This document shows positions 27,229 through 35,566 of a stretch of DNA of 64,000 nucleotides, piece after piece. The number at the start of each line of letters is the position of its first letter. Positions within the stretch are counted from its first letter, which is position 1. Both the position numbers and the translations under genes were made by a program. The stretch comes from Aeromicrobium sp. Leaf350 (GTDB lineage Bacteria; Actinomycetota; Actinomycetes; Propionibacteriales; Nocardioidaceae): positions 930,001 to 994,000 of the forward strand of contig NZ_CAKASL010000001.1 in assembly GCF_916858655.1 (NCBI RefSeq), given 5' to 3'. The notes under the pieces are model-generated. The model had not been told where the DNA came from, made no database searches, and worked only from the letters and a program-made list of their open reading frames with translations.

Positions 27229-27897
27229 TCACTCCGCGTCGAGGTCCTGGGCGTAGACCCGGAAGTCGCCGTGGTCGCGGTGCATCTCCCAGAGCCGCTC
27301 GGCGATGACCTCCGGGTCCTTGCGCGGGTGGCCGGGCTCGATCGCACCGGGGATGATCAGCTGGCCGACGTGGATGTCGTCGGGCGCGAGCGCCTCGTGC
27401 AGCATCTGGCCGAGGGCCGACTCGCCCGCGAACGCGACCGACGTGCCCGCGAACTTCGCGACCGGGCGCACGGCGCTGCCGCCGTTGACGAGCAGCACGG
27501 TGCCGCCACCGAGGAAGCGCATGTGCTGGGTGACGTGGTGGATCGCGGCGAGCGGGCCGAGGATCGAGAACTCGAGCGCGGGCTGCAGGTCCTCGACCGT
27601 CGTCTCGAGCACGGGGCGCAGGTACTCCTTGGCCGGCAGCGGGCTGTACTGCAGCACGTCGATCGGGCCGAGGTCGGCCGAGACGGCGTCGAGCGCGTCA
27701 CGCAGGCTCGCCGGGTCGCGCACGTCGGCGGTGTAGCCGCGGGCCGTGATGCCCTCGGACTGCAGCGTCCCGGCGAGCTCGGTCGTGCGGTCGAGGTTGC
27801 GCGAGACCAGTCCGACGGAGAAGCCCTCCTTCGCGAAGCGGCGAGCCACGGCGGCCCCCAGGTTCGATCCGGCTCCGATGATGGCGAGGGTCGGCAT
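27229..27897 (-). CDS. Atypical short-chain dehydrogenase/reductase-like protein
   Basis: 222-residue Rossmann-fold SDR-like protein. The cofactor loop is IIGAGSNLGAAVARRFAKEG, with SRNLDRT after beta-2 and TADVRDP after beta-3. The catalytic YxxxK motif is absent. At the aligned place it reads TSVAFAGESALGQML, with Ala or Phe for Tyr and Glu for Lys, so ordinary SDR catalysis is unlikely. It may be a binding or regulatory protein. ATG 27897 has a GGAGG site ten bases upstream. Confidence 0.82.
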   Translation of the reverse strand: MPTLAIIGAGSNLGAAVARRFAKEGFSVGLVSRNLDRTTELAGTLQSEGITARGYTADVRDPASLRDALDAVSADLGPIDVLQYSPLPAKEYLRPVLETTVEDLQPALEFSILGPLAAIHHVTQHMRFLGGGTVLLVNGGSAVRPVAKFAGTSVAFAGESALGQMLHEALAPDDIHVGQLIIPGAIEPGHPRKDPEVIAERLWEMHRDHGDFRVYAQDLDAE

Positions 27898-28058
27898 GGG
27901 GTGGTTCCTCCAGGAGGTTCGTCGAACGGGGACTCCTCCCAGACTGCCCCGGTCGTGGTGATCTCGCAGGCCGACCACCCCCTCCACCCCGGGCGACGGT
28001 CGGACGTCCGTTCCCCGGGTCATTGCCGAGTGACGCAGGTACGGCGCACGCTCTGTCG

Positions 28059-29252
28059 ATGGAACCTCCTCGGACCCGTCGGCGACATCCGCGGCGCATC
28101 CCACTCACTACGCTCGCGATCGCTGTGCTTCTCGGAGCAACGGCGTCCGTCGCTGCCGCCGGCGACAGCATCGTCGACTCGGCAGTGTTCGCGAACGCCG
28201 TCGCTGATGCCGAGGAGTCACGGTGGCAGAGTGCGCGCGACGTCGGTGCGACGATCGCGACCGTCGAGTCGGACTACCCGGACGACTTCGCCTACGCCTA
28301 CTTCACTGACGACACCGTCGCTCACGTCGGTTTCAAAGCCGGAGCCCCCGAGAGAGCACGAGACCTTCTCGAAGGTGGAGACTCACGGCTTGAGTTCGAG
28401 GAGTACGTGGGATTCACCCAGGACGAGTACATCGCAGCGGCTGCGACCCTCGTCGACCAGGTGGGAGTCATGCTCGACGCCAGTCCCGACCGGGGCTTCA
28501 TCATCGGCCCCGACCCGGTCGCGGGCAGAGGAGTCATCCGGGTGGTTCTGACGGGTGACACCGCTGATGTCCCGGAGCCAGGCATCTCGTCGTTGCTCCC
28601 TCCCGGCCCGTTCGTGCTGCAGGTCTCGCACTCACCAACTGTCTTCGAGGATGCCTCCTACGGCCGCGCCGGTGGCACGTGGCTTGTCTCGACCTTGACG
28701 GGCCTCGGCCAGTGCACCTCAGGATTCGTGGCCAAACGGCGGGGTTCCACACAGCTCGGCGTGGCCACGGCTGGGCACTGCCCTGACAATCTCAGCTACT
28801 ACCACGAAGGTACGCACGAGGTGTACCCACTCGCCCACGTCGTGACCAGCAGCATCGGCCGCGGAGACAGTCAGTTCCATCGGTCGAGCCGCATGATGGA
28901 CGCCTGGTTCCACGCTGACACCAATGCCGGTCGGCCCGTGCTGGATGTCAGAACGCCATACGCGGGCGAGGGCGGTGTCTGCGCCTACGGCAAGACGACG
29001 GGCCGCAAATGTGGTTCCGCTGTGGCAGTCAATCAATGGATCACTACACAGACCGGAACGAAAGGTAACCAGGTGTTGACCAACTTCTCGGGCGCCGAGG
29101 GCGACAGTGGCGGACCCCTCTACGGAGGCAATACCGCATTCGGAATCGTCTCCTCGATATCCCAGGACGGACTCTTGACCGCCTCGACCAGTTCATCCGG
29201 AGTCGAGTTCGGGCTGAATGTCGACATCTGCCGACACCCGGTCTGTTCATGA
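28059..29252 (+). CDS. Secreted S1-family (trypsin-like) serine protease with propeptide
   Basis: 397 residues. An Arg-rich N-terminus and hydrophobic segment (TTLAIAVLLGATASVAAA) form a signal peptide ending about residue 31. An acidic region of about 150 residues follows and resembles a propeptide. The protease domain has His240 in ATAGHC, Asp281 in RMMDAWFH and Ser350 in GDSGGPLY, in the order expected of S1 peptidases such as streptogrisin/alpha-lytic types. Base composition is lower in GC than neighbours (about 57% in 29041-29100). ATG 28059 has no clear ribosome site; TTG 28023 is an alternative. The stop overlaps the next gene. Confidence 0.85.
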   Translation: MEPPRTRRRHPRRIPLTTLAIAVLLGATASVAAAGDSIVDSAVFANAVADAEESRWQSARDVGATIATVESDYPDDFAYAYFTDDTVAHVGFKAGAPERARDLLEGGDSRLEFEEYVGFTQDEYIAAAATLVDQVGVMLDASPDRGFIIGPDPVAGRGVIRVVLTGDTADVPEPGISSLLPPGPFVLQVSHSPTVFEDASYGRAGGTWLVSTLTGLGQCTSGFVAKRRGSTQLGVATAGHCPDNLSYYHEGTHEVYPLAHVVTSSIGRGDSQFHRSSRMMDAWFHADTNAGRPVLDVRTPYAGEGGVCAYGKTTGRKCGSAVAVNQWITTQTGTKGNQVLTNFSGAEGDSGGPLYGGNTAFGIVSSISQDGLLTASTSSSGVEFGLNVDICRHPVCS

Positions 29253-29788
29253 GCAGGGTGACACCGAGCCGCGGTTGCTTGACGCCTCGATGCCTGACCA
29301 GAGTCGCCGTCGCGCGGGCCTTGACGGGCACGGCGCTCGTGATCGCCAGCGGTTGCACGAGTGGGGGAACGGAAACGGCCAACCCGAACGCCTCGGCCCG
29401 GCCGGATCCGCCGGTGGCGACCGTCACCGCCGACGGGCGCCTCGACCTGCCCCGGACACCCATATCGGGCGAACTCATCGTCCGCGACGGCTGCTTGGTG
29501 GTCGCTGATCCGACGACCGCCACGGGCCACCGGCTGCTGGTGCTGCCGACCGGGGCCGAGGTGAGGCAGTCCGACCCGCCGGCCATCGTCTACGCGGGTC
29601 TCCTCATCCCGGTCGGCACGGAGCTGGGGCCAGCGTCCGGCCTACTGGTCACTCGCGACGGACTGTCGGACGTCATTGAGCCGTCCAACAGCATCGACGA
29701 CGCTTTACGTGACTGCTCACACGCCGGCGACGAGCTTGCTGTGGTCGTCTCCCTGCGCGACGTCTACCTCGACTTGGGCGGCGAGTGA
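29249..29788 (+). CDS. Putative lipoprotein of unknown function
   Basis: 179 residues with an N-terminal hydrophobic stretch ending in a lipobox-like LVIASGCTSGG (Cys about residue 36); the -3 residue is Ala rather than Leu, so lipidation is probable but not certain. The rest is a small beta-rich extracytoplasmic domain with two further Cys (RDGCLVV, LRDCSHAG) that could form a disulfide. ATG 29249 overlaps the protease stop (ATGA). It may assist or inhibit the protease, an inference from coupling only. Confidence 0.72.
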   Translation: MSRVTPSRGCLTPRCLTRVAVARALTGTALVIASGCTSGGTETANPNASARPDPPVATVTADGRLDLPRTPISGELIVRDGCLVVADPTTATGHRLLVLPTGAEVRQSDPPAIVYAGLLIPVGTELGPASGLLVTRDGLSDVIEPSNSIDDALRDCSHAGDELAVVVSLRDVYLDLGGE

Positions 29789-29789
29789 G

Positions 29790-29816
29790 GCGCCGTCCCG
29801 ACCTCGCGAACGGCGC
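29790..29816. terminator. Hairpin between convergent lipoprotein and acyl-CoA ligase genes
   Basis: GCGCCGT (29790-29796) pairs with ACGGCGC (29810-29816). It is a short GC stem in the 58-base gap between convergent stops and a possible bidirectional terminator. No U-tract follows. Confidence 0.4.
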
Positions 29817-29846
29817 GTAGGTCACCGCCCCGGAGGTGCAGGGTGG

Positions 29847-31184
29847 TCAGCGGTGGCGGGCGCGGCGGGTCTTGCCGGTGTCGTCGCGGAGGGGCTCGCG
29901 GGTCGTCTCGAGGGTGCGCGGACGCTTCTCGGGATCGACGCGCTCACGCACCCAGGCCAGGAGCAGGCCCGGATCGACGTCGGACTCGGCCAGGACGTGC
30001 ACGACCTCGCCCAGCTCGGGGTCAGGTCGGCCGACCGCCACCGACGAGCGCACCCCCGGGTGCGAGTCGACGACGGCCTCGACGTCCGCCGGGTGCACGG
30101 TGACCCCGCCGACCGTGATCGCGTCGTCGAGACGGTCGGCGACGAAGACGTACCCGTCGGCGTCGACCCACCCGGCGTCGCCGAGGCCGTGCCACCCCGG
30201 CCGTCCACCGTCACGCTGCATCCGCAGCTCGCCCACCTCGCCCGGCGCACAGTCCGAGCCGTCCGGCCGCACGGCACGGAAGCGCGACCCGGCCATCGGG
30301 CGACCCACCGAGCCGGGGTGCACCAGCCACTCGTCGCCGCGGATCATCGTGAGCCCTTGCGCCTCCGTGCCGGCGTACACCTCGACGACCCGCTCAGCGC
30401 CGAGCCAGTCGATCCAGTCGCGCTTCAGCGGCTCGGGGCACCTCGCCGCCATGTGCATCACGGAGTGCAGCGACGACACGTCGGTCGAGGCCCGCGCAGG
30501 ATGCCGCCAGATGCGAGCCATCGTCGTCGGCACGAGCATCGTCCAGCCGACCCGGTGCCGCTCGATCGCGGCCAGCGCCGCACCGGCGTCGAACCGCTCC
30601 ATCAGCACGAGCTCGTGCCCCGTCATCAGGCCGCGCATCGCGTACGTGAACGGCGCCGCGTGGAACAGCGGACCCGCGACGAGCTGCACGACGTCACGCG
30701 GCACGAACGGTGCGACCGGGCGGTCGACGTCGACCGACGACGGGTTCGGGTCCAGCAGGAGCTTCGGCACCCCGGTGCTGCCGCTCGACGTCGGCGCCTT
30801 CCACGACGAGGCGACCGCGTCCGGCAGAGGCGCGTCGTCCTTCGTGCGGATCTCCACCGGTCCGTCCACCACGAGCCGCGGGTCGATCGTCGCGAGAAGT
30901 CGCAGCCGCTCGGCGGCCGGCAGGCGGGGCGACAGGGGTTGCGGGATCGCGCCCAGCTTCCATGCGGCGACGCACGCCAGCACGAGGTCGAGTCCGTTCG
31001 ACAGGCTGATCGTCACGAGGTCGTCGCGACCGACCCCGTCGGCGGCCCACGTGCGCGCCAGCCGGTTGCCCAGCGACTCCAGTCGCGCGCGCGTCACCAC
31101 GCACCCTCCAGCCGTCACGGCCGGGCGGTCCGGCTCGCGCTCGGCCAGCACCGTGAACGCGCGACCGATCGGCAGGGACGTCAT
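29847..31184 (-). CDS. Class I adenylate-forming acyl-CoA synthetase, last gene of the Nit1C-type operon
   Basis: 445-residue ANL-superfamily ligase. The P-loop region is SSGSTGVPKLLLDPN (about residue 132), A5-like EVYAGTEAQGLTM, A8 region FVADRLDDAITVGGVTV and the C-terminal Lys in RDDTGKTRRARH. It is short for the family and resembles bile-acid-CoA-ligase-like or AMP-binding proteins; the substrate is unknown. It begins three bases after the glycosyltransferase stop, so it belongs to the same transcript. An adenylating enzyme here suggests that the pathway activates a carboxylic acid, possibly the nitrilase product. Confidence 0.87.
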   Translation of the reverse strand: MTSLPIGRAFTVLAEREPDRPAVTAGGCVVTRARLESLGNRLARTWAADGVGRDDLVTISLSNGLDLVLACVAAWKLGAIPQPLSPRLPAAERLRLLATIDPRLVVDGPVEIRTKDDAPLPDAVASSWKAPTSSGSTGVPKLLLDPNPSSVDVDRPVAPFVPRDVVQLVAGPLFHAAPFTYAMRGLMTGHELVLMERFDAGAALAAIERHRVGWTMLVPTTMARIWRHPARASTDVSSLHSVMHMAARCPEPLKRDWIDWLGAERVVEVYAGTEAQGLTMIRGDEWLVHPGSVGRPMAGSRFRAVRPDGSDCAPGEVGELRMQRDGGRPGWHGLGDAGWVDADGYVFVADRLDDAITVGGVTVHPADVEAVVDSHPGVRSSVAVGRPDPELGEVVHVLAESDVDPGLLLAWVRERVDPEKRPRTLETTREPLRDDTGKTRRARHR

Positions 31185-31187
31185 GCG

Positions 31188-32297
31188 TCAGGCCTGGGCG
31201 ACGTGGGCCTCGTAGAACGCGACGTGCGCCCGCGCCGCCCGTTCCCACGTGTAGCCGCGCGCGAGGTCGCGTCCGGGGTCGGGGGACGGCGGGTCGCTCA
31301 CCGCTCCGGCGAGCGCGGCGGCGATGCCGATCGGCGACTCCGCGAAGGCGACGGTCGACCCGAACACCTCCCGCAGCACCGGCAGGTCGCGCGCGACGAC
31401 CGGCACCCCGGCCGCGAGGGCCTCCATCGCGGCGAGACCGAAGCCCTCCTTCGTCGAGACGAACGCCAGCGCCTCCGCCTGCGCCACGAGCGAGGGAAGG
31501 TCGCCGTCGTCGACGACCCCGAGCACCTCGTGCTCGACGTTGAGGTGTCGCGCCTGGTTCTCGAACGCCCGGCGGTAGTCGCGGTAGTCGAACAACGTCT
31601 CGCCGCCGGCGAACACGAGCCGCAGGTCCGGCCGACGACGCCGCAGCATCGCGTAGGCCTCGAGCAGGTCGATGCTGCCCTTGCGCGGCTCGATGCCGCC
31701 GAGCGCCAGCACGTAGGGACCGAGCTTCTCGCCCCACCGAGCCCGACCCTCGGTGTCCTCGGCCCCGGCTTCGAAGCGGGCGGCATCGACGCCGTTGGGG
31801 ATGACCACCGGCGACAGCCCCCACCCCATCCTCACCTCGGTGGCGACCGCGGCCGAGACGCAGATGCGGGCGCTCGGCTCGACCACCGCGCGCTCGTGGC
31901 ACGCCGCGAGCTCGGGAGTCGTGAAGGTGTCGAGGTGGTGGATCGTGCGCACGTACGAGGCACCCGCCGCCATGACGGCGTTCGCACTGATGCAGTCCTG
32001 GGCGTGCACGACGTCGTAGCCGTCGCGGACCGGCTCGAAGGCCTCACCGAGCGTCGCGATCGAGCGCAGGATGCGCTCGCCGACCTCCTCCCCGTCGATC
32101 GCCGGGAACGGCACGGCGTGCACCGTGACGGCTGGGTCGACCGGGCGGAAGAACGCAGTGTCGCCGCCCCGGCCGAGGGTCCACACGTGCACGTCGTGGC
32201 CGAGCGCCGCCAGCGCCTCCGCGAGCGCAAGCGTGTGCACGACGCCGCCGCGCGGCTTCGACGAGTACGTCAGCAGGGCGAGCCGCAGCGGGGTCAT
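31188..32297 (-). CDS. MSMEG_0565-type family 4 glycosyltransferase
   Basis: 369-residue GT-B fold glycosyltransferase. The N-terminus is LRLALLTYSSKPRGGVVHTL, the acceptor domain VVHAQDCISANAVMAA, and the donor site has IPNGVDAARFEAG, GGIEPRKGSIDLLEAY and the catalytic-region STKEGFGLAAMEALA (EX7E-like). It matches my recollection of the MSMEG_0565 family, which accompanies nitrilase clusters. ATG overlaps the stop of the preceding nitrilase-like gene (ATGA). The acceptor is unknown. Confidence 0.9.
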   Translation of the reverse strand: MTPLRLALLTYSSKPRGGVVHTLALAEALAALGHDVHVWTLGRGGDTAFFRPVDPAVTVHAVPFPAIDGEEVGERILRSIATLGEAFEPVRDGYDVVHAQDCISANAVMAAGASYVRTIHHLDTFTTPELAACHERAVVEPSARICVSAAVATEVRMGWGLSPVVIPNGVDAARFEAGAEDTEGRARWGEKLGPYVLALGGIEPRKGSIDLLEAYAMLRRRRPDLRLVFAGGETLFDYRDYRRAFENQARHLNVEHEVLGVVDDGDLPSLVAQAEALAFVSTKEGFGLAAMEALAAGVPVVARDLPVLREVFGSTVAFAESPIGIAAALAGAVSDPPSPDPGRDLARGYTWERAARAHVAFYEAHVAQA

Positions 32298-33151
32298 GAG
32301 GTCTCGCCCGTCGTGGCCGGCACCGTCCGGTAGCTGCTCGGGGTGAGCTCCTTGAGGTGGTGCAGGATGCGCCGCGAGCGCGCGATCTCGAGGGCCACGT
32401 CGACCTCCGCGACCGCGAGCGCCCCCTTCGACCACGTGCGCGCCAGCACGTCACCGCCCGGCCCCACCACCTTGGCCTGGCCGAGGAACCGCAGGCCGCC
32501 CATGACGCCGGTCTGGTTGGAGGACACCCACACGACCTGGTTCTCGGCCGCGCGGGCGCTGTCGTAGAGGTCGAACAGCCTCGACTGCCGGTCCTGCGGC
32601 AGGCGGGACGCGCGGTCGGTGACGCTCGCGGGCCAGGCCGAGAGGCACGCCAGGATCTCCGCGCCGTCGAGCGCGAGCGTGCGCGCGGCCTCGGGGAACG
32701 TCTTGTCGTAGTCGATCAGCATGCCCATGCGCCCGACCGGCGTGTCGAACGCCTCGAAGGAGTCACCCGCCGCGTAGACCAACGACTCCCCCGCCGGCTG
32801 GTGCACCTTTCGGTGCCGACCCAGGATCCCGTCGCCCGTCACGCAGAGGGCCGCGTTGTGGTGCAGCAGCTCGCCGTCGACCAGCGTCTCCTCGGTGTAG
32901 CCGAAGCAGACCACCATGTCCTGCGCCATCGCCACGACCCGCCCGACCTCGAAGGAGTCCTCGGCGAACGCCGGCGGCAGCGCGTCCGGGTCGGGGCTGC
33001 GCAGGTCGGCGAGGTAGCCGCCGAGCGTGGCGTCCGGCAGCACCAGCAGGTCGACGCCCGCCTCCCGGGCGTCGCCGACGATGCCCTCGACCTTGTCGAG
33101 GGCACGCGGGACGTCGCGCCCGAAGTGGGCCGCGACCGCGGCGAGGCGCAC
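32294..33151 (-). CDS. Nitrilase-fold protein with degenerate active site (probable pseudoenzyme)
   Basis: 285 residues, clearly homologous along its length to the nitrilase at 34715 (shared HRKVHQP, YDK.FPEAAR.LALDGA, WVSSNQ/WVAANQ). The family triad is Glu-Lys-Cys. Here Lys115 is kept (HRKVHQP), but Glu is Asp40 (VLPDATLGG) and the nucleophile Cys is Asp147 (MLIDYDKTF, GAC codon). Without the Cys thiol the standard hydrolysis is impossible. It may pair with the active nitrilase in an oligomer or bind a ligand. GTG 33151 starts three bases after the oxidoreductase stop. Confidence 0.9.
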   Translation of the reverse strand: MRLAAVAAHFGRDVPRALDKVEGIVGDAREAGVDLLVLPDATLGGYLADLRSPDPDALPPAFAEDSFEVGRVVAMAQDMVVCFGYTEETLVDGELLHHNAALCVTGDGILGRHRKVHQPAGESLVYAAGDSFEAFDTPVGRMGMLIDYDKTFPEAARTLALDGAEILACLSAWPASVTDRASRLPQDRQSRLFDLYDSARAAENQVVWVSSNQTGVMGGLRFLGQAKVVGPGGDVLARTWSKGALAVAEVDVALEIARSRRILHHLKELTPSSYRTVPATTGETS

Positions 33152-33154
33152 GGC

Positions 33155-34408
33155 CTAGTGCTCGACCGTGGCCGGCCGACGAGCACCCACGATGCTGTCG
33201 AACACGTGCTCCGCGTCGCGCGCGATGCCGTTGAAGCGGCCCGATCCCCACGTGTGCATCCACGGCAGACCGAGGAAGTACAGGCCCGGCACCGACGTGA
33301 CGCCGCGCGTCTGGGTCGGCGCTGCGGCGCCGTCGAAGACGCCGACCTTGACCCAGCGGTAGTCGGGTCGGTACCCGATCCCCCAGACGATCGAGGTGAT
33401 GCCGGCCTCGGCGAGGTCGAGCATCCGCGGCTCGTGGTCGGGGGCCCACACCGGCTCGTACTGCCCGCCGGGCGGCGCGTCGATGCCCTCGCGCTCGATG
33501 AACGCGTCGATGTCGCGGCAGATCGAGTTGTAGACCGCGTCGGCGGAGTCGAGGGCGCCCGTCAGGGTCGGCTCGAACGACAGGCGCGTGCCCTCGGCGC
33601 CGGACATCAGGCCGTAGAGCTTCATGCCCTCGGCGGCGAACTGTCGCAGGTCGATGTCACGCCCGCCGTCGCGACCCGTCACGTAGTGGTTGGTCTTCTC
33701 GCGCGCAGCTCGGCCGCCGGGGTACTGCTGCACCGGCGTGTCGTACAGGCCCATGTCGGCGAGCCAGGTCATGCAGTCGCGACCCCGGTAGAAGCGTGCG
33801 ACGCGGGGCGCGTCTCCCAGGGCGAGGTGGACCTTGCGGCCCTCCAGGTGCAGGTCCTCCGCGATCTGTGCGCCCGACTGGCCCGATCCGACGACCAGCA
33901 CGTCGCCGTCCGGCAGCTGCGCGGCGTTGCGGTAGTCGGCCGAGTGCACCTGGGTGATCGACGGGTCGATGCCGGCGGCGAACGGCGGCACGATCGGCAG
34001 GTGGTACCCGCCGGTGGCCAGCACGACCTGCTCGGCCTCCAGCACCTCCTCGCCGTCGGGGCCCCGCAGGGTGAGCTCGAAGCCGCCACCCTCGCGCTGG
34101 GTCAGCAGCGTGACGGCGGTGTGCTCGCGCACCGGCGGATCGAAGCTCGCGGCGTAGCCGGCGAGCCACTCGGCGACCTGCTCGCGGTTCATGAACCCGT
34201 CGGGGTCGTCGCCCTCGTAGACGTAGCCGGGCAGCCGGCAGTGCCAGTTCGGCGTGACGAGCGTGAAGTTGTCCCAGCGGCGATCGGTCCACTCGTGGGC
34301 CGTGGTGGAGGCCTCGAGCAGCACGTGCTCGACTCCCTCCTGGGTCAGGAACCAGCTGACCGAGAGACCGGCCTGGCCGGCTCCCACGATCGCGACGGGA
34401 ATGGTCAT
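33155..34408 (-). CDS. MSMEG_0569-type flavin-dependent oxidoreductase (NitH)
   Basis: 417-residue two-dinucleotide-binding-domain flavoprotein, FMO-like. The FAD site is IVGAGQAGLSVSWFL (residues 6-20) and the NADPH site VVGSGQSGAQIAEDL (about 165-180); the TGGYHLP block lies between. LPWMHTWGSGRFNGIARDA at the C-terminus is a family signature. In Nit1C clusters this is the conserved oxidoreductase, whose reaction has not been established as far as I know. ATGA overlap with the upstream gene. Confidence 0.92.
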   Translation of the reverse strand: MTIPVAIVGAGQAGLSVSWFLTQEGVEHVLLEASTTAHEWTDRRWDNFTLVTPNWHCRLPGYVYEGDDPDGFMNREQVAEWLAGYAASFDPPVREHTAVTLLTQREGGGFELTLRGPDGEEVLEAEQVVLATGGYHLPIVPPFAAGIDPSITQVHSADYRNAAQLPDGDVLVVGSGQSGAQIAEDLHLEGRKVHLALGDAPRVARFYRGRDCMTWLADMGLYDTPVQQYPGGRAAREKTNHYVTGRDGGRDIDLRQFAAEGMKLYGLMSGAEGTRLSFEPTLTGALDSADAVYNSICRDIDAFIEREGIDAPPGGQYEPVWAPDHEPRMLDLAEAGITSIVWGIGYRPDYRWVKVGVFDGAAAPTQTRGVTSVPGLYFLGLPWMHTWGSGRFNGIARDAEHVFDSIVGARRPATVEH

Positions 34409-34722
34409 GACGACTCCTGGGACTGAGTTCTCTGCGGGAGAGGCGGCTGCATGTCGAGGACCTCGACGAGGTCGGTGGCCGCGAACCCCGCGGCGGTCGC
34501 CTGGATGCGCTCGAGCGAGGCGGCCGACGCGCTGCACGCGAAGCCGTACTTCGCCCGCACGCGCTCGCTCGCCTCGGCCAGCGCGGTCGCCGATCGGCGG
34601 GTGAACTCGTCGACGCGGTAGCTCGTGCCGGGGTCGAGGTGGTCGTGCATCACGAGCGAAGGCGAGTAGCAGTCGGCCACGCGGCCGTCGGGCCAGCGCA
34701 CGGTCACGGTCATCTCAGGCAT
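34405..34722 (-). CDS. MSMEG_0570-type nitrogen starvation response protein (NitG)
   Basis: 105-residue soluble protein of the small family that travels with Nit1C clusters. It begins EMTVTVRWPDGRVADCYSPS and continues with SLVMHDHLDPGTSYRVDEF. It contains two Cys (DCYSPS, GFACSAS) and no known catalytic motif. ATG 34722 overlaps the nitrilase gene; an internal ATG at 34713 is possible. Function unknown. Confidence 0.88.
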   Translation of the reverse strand: MPEMTVTVRWPDGRVADCYSPSLVMHDHLDPGTSYRVDEFTRRSATALAEASERVRAKYGFACSASAASLERIQATAAGFAATDLVEVLDMQPPLPQRTQSQESS

Positions 34723-35566
34723 GGACCGGCACCTCGGTCACATAGGTGTCGGGGCGACGGTCCCGCAGGTGGAACATCGACCGGCGCGCCGTCTCGAGAG
34801 CCTCGTCGAGGTCGACCCCGGCGATCGCCAGCCCGGCCTCGGTGCCGGTCGTGGCGAGCACGTCGCCGCCCGGACCCACGATCTTGGCGTTGGCGACGAA
34901 CCGCATCGAGCCGAAGGTGCCGACCTGGTTGGCCGCGACCCAGACGATCTGGTTCTCGAGCGCGCGGGCCTGGTCGAAGAGGTTGAACCGCTTCGTCCAC
35001 CGGTCCTCCGCGATGTCGCTGGCCCCTGCGGTGCGCGAGGAGGGCCAGGCCGAGATGCACGCGACGACCTGGGCGCCGTCGAGCGCCAGGGCGCGAGCGG
35101 CCTCGGGGAACGCCTTGTCGTAGCAGATCAGCATGCCGATGCGCCCGACCGGCGTCTCGAAGGTCTCGTAGACGTCGCCCGCCTCGTAGTAGAGGTTCTC
35201 CCCCAGCGGCTGGTGCACCTTGCGGTGCACGCCGATCACGCCGTCGCCGTTCAGCGCGGCGGCCGAGTTGTAGCGCGTGCCACCGTCGGCCTCGCAGAAA
35301 CCGAGCACCAGCGTCATGTCGCCCGCGATCTCGGCGACCCGGCGCAGCTCGGGACCGTCGAGGTCGATGATCGGCGGCAGCGAGTCGGGCCCGTCGCCGT
35401 CGGTGTGGAGCGTCGAGAGGTAGCCGCCGAGCGCCGCCTCCGGCAGGGCCAGCAGCCGGACGTCGCGGCTGCGCGCCTCGGCCACGAGCCGGGTGATCTG
35501 GGCGTAGGCCTCGTCGAGGTCGCGTCCGAAGTTGGCCGACGCGGCGGCCAGGGTGGTGAGCGTCAT
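34715..35566 (-). CDS. nitC: Nitrilase of the Nit1C cluster (NitC; sll0784-type carbon-nitrogen hydrolase)
   Basis: 283-residue nitrilase-superfamily hydrolase with an intact triad: Glu43 (ALPEAALGG), Lys116 (HRKVHQP) and Cys148 (MLICYDKAF). NitC proteins hydrolyse nitriles, and in pseudomonads the cluster is needed for growth on cyanide as nitrogen source. The natural substrate here is not known. ATG 35566 overlaps the fusion-protein stop (ATGA). A degenerate paralogue lies four genes downstream at 32294, counting this gene as the first. Confidence 0.93.
   Translation of the reverse strand: MTLTTLAAASANFGRDLDEAYAQITRLVAEARSRDVRLLALPEAALGGYLSTLHTDGDGPDSLPPIIDLDGPELRRVAEIAGDMTLVLGFCEADGGTRYNSAAALNGDGVIGVHRKVHQPLGENLYYEAGDVYETFETPVGRIGMLICYDKAFPEAARALALDGAQVVACISAWPSSRTAGASDIAEDRWTKRFNLFDQARALENQIVWVAANQVGTFGSMRFVANAKIVGPGGDVLATTGTEAGLAIAGVDLDEALETARRSMFHLRDRRPDTYVTEVPVHA

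Noticed and set aside
29676..32333. Long plus-strand open frame opposite the acyl-CoA ligase and glycosyltransferase
   Set aside because: Shadow of high-GC codon usage; composition is His/Arg/Val repeats, no family similarity, and the minus-strand genes are well supported.
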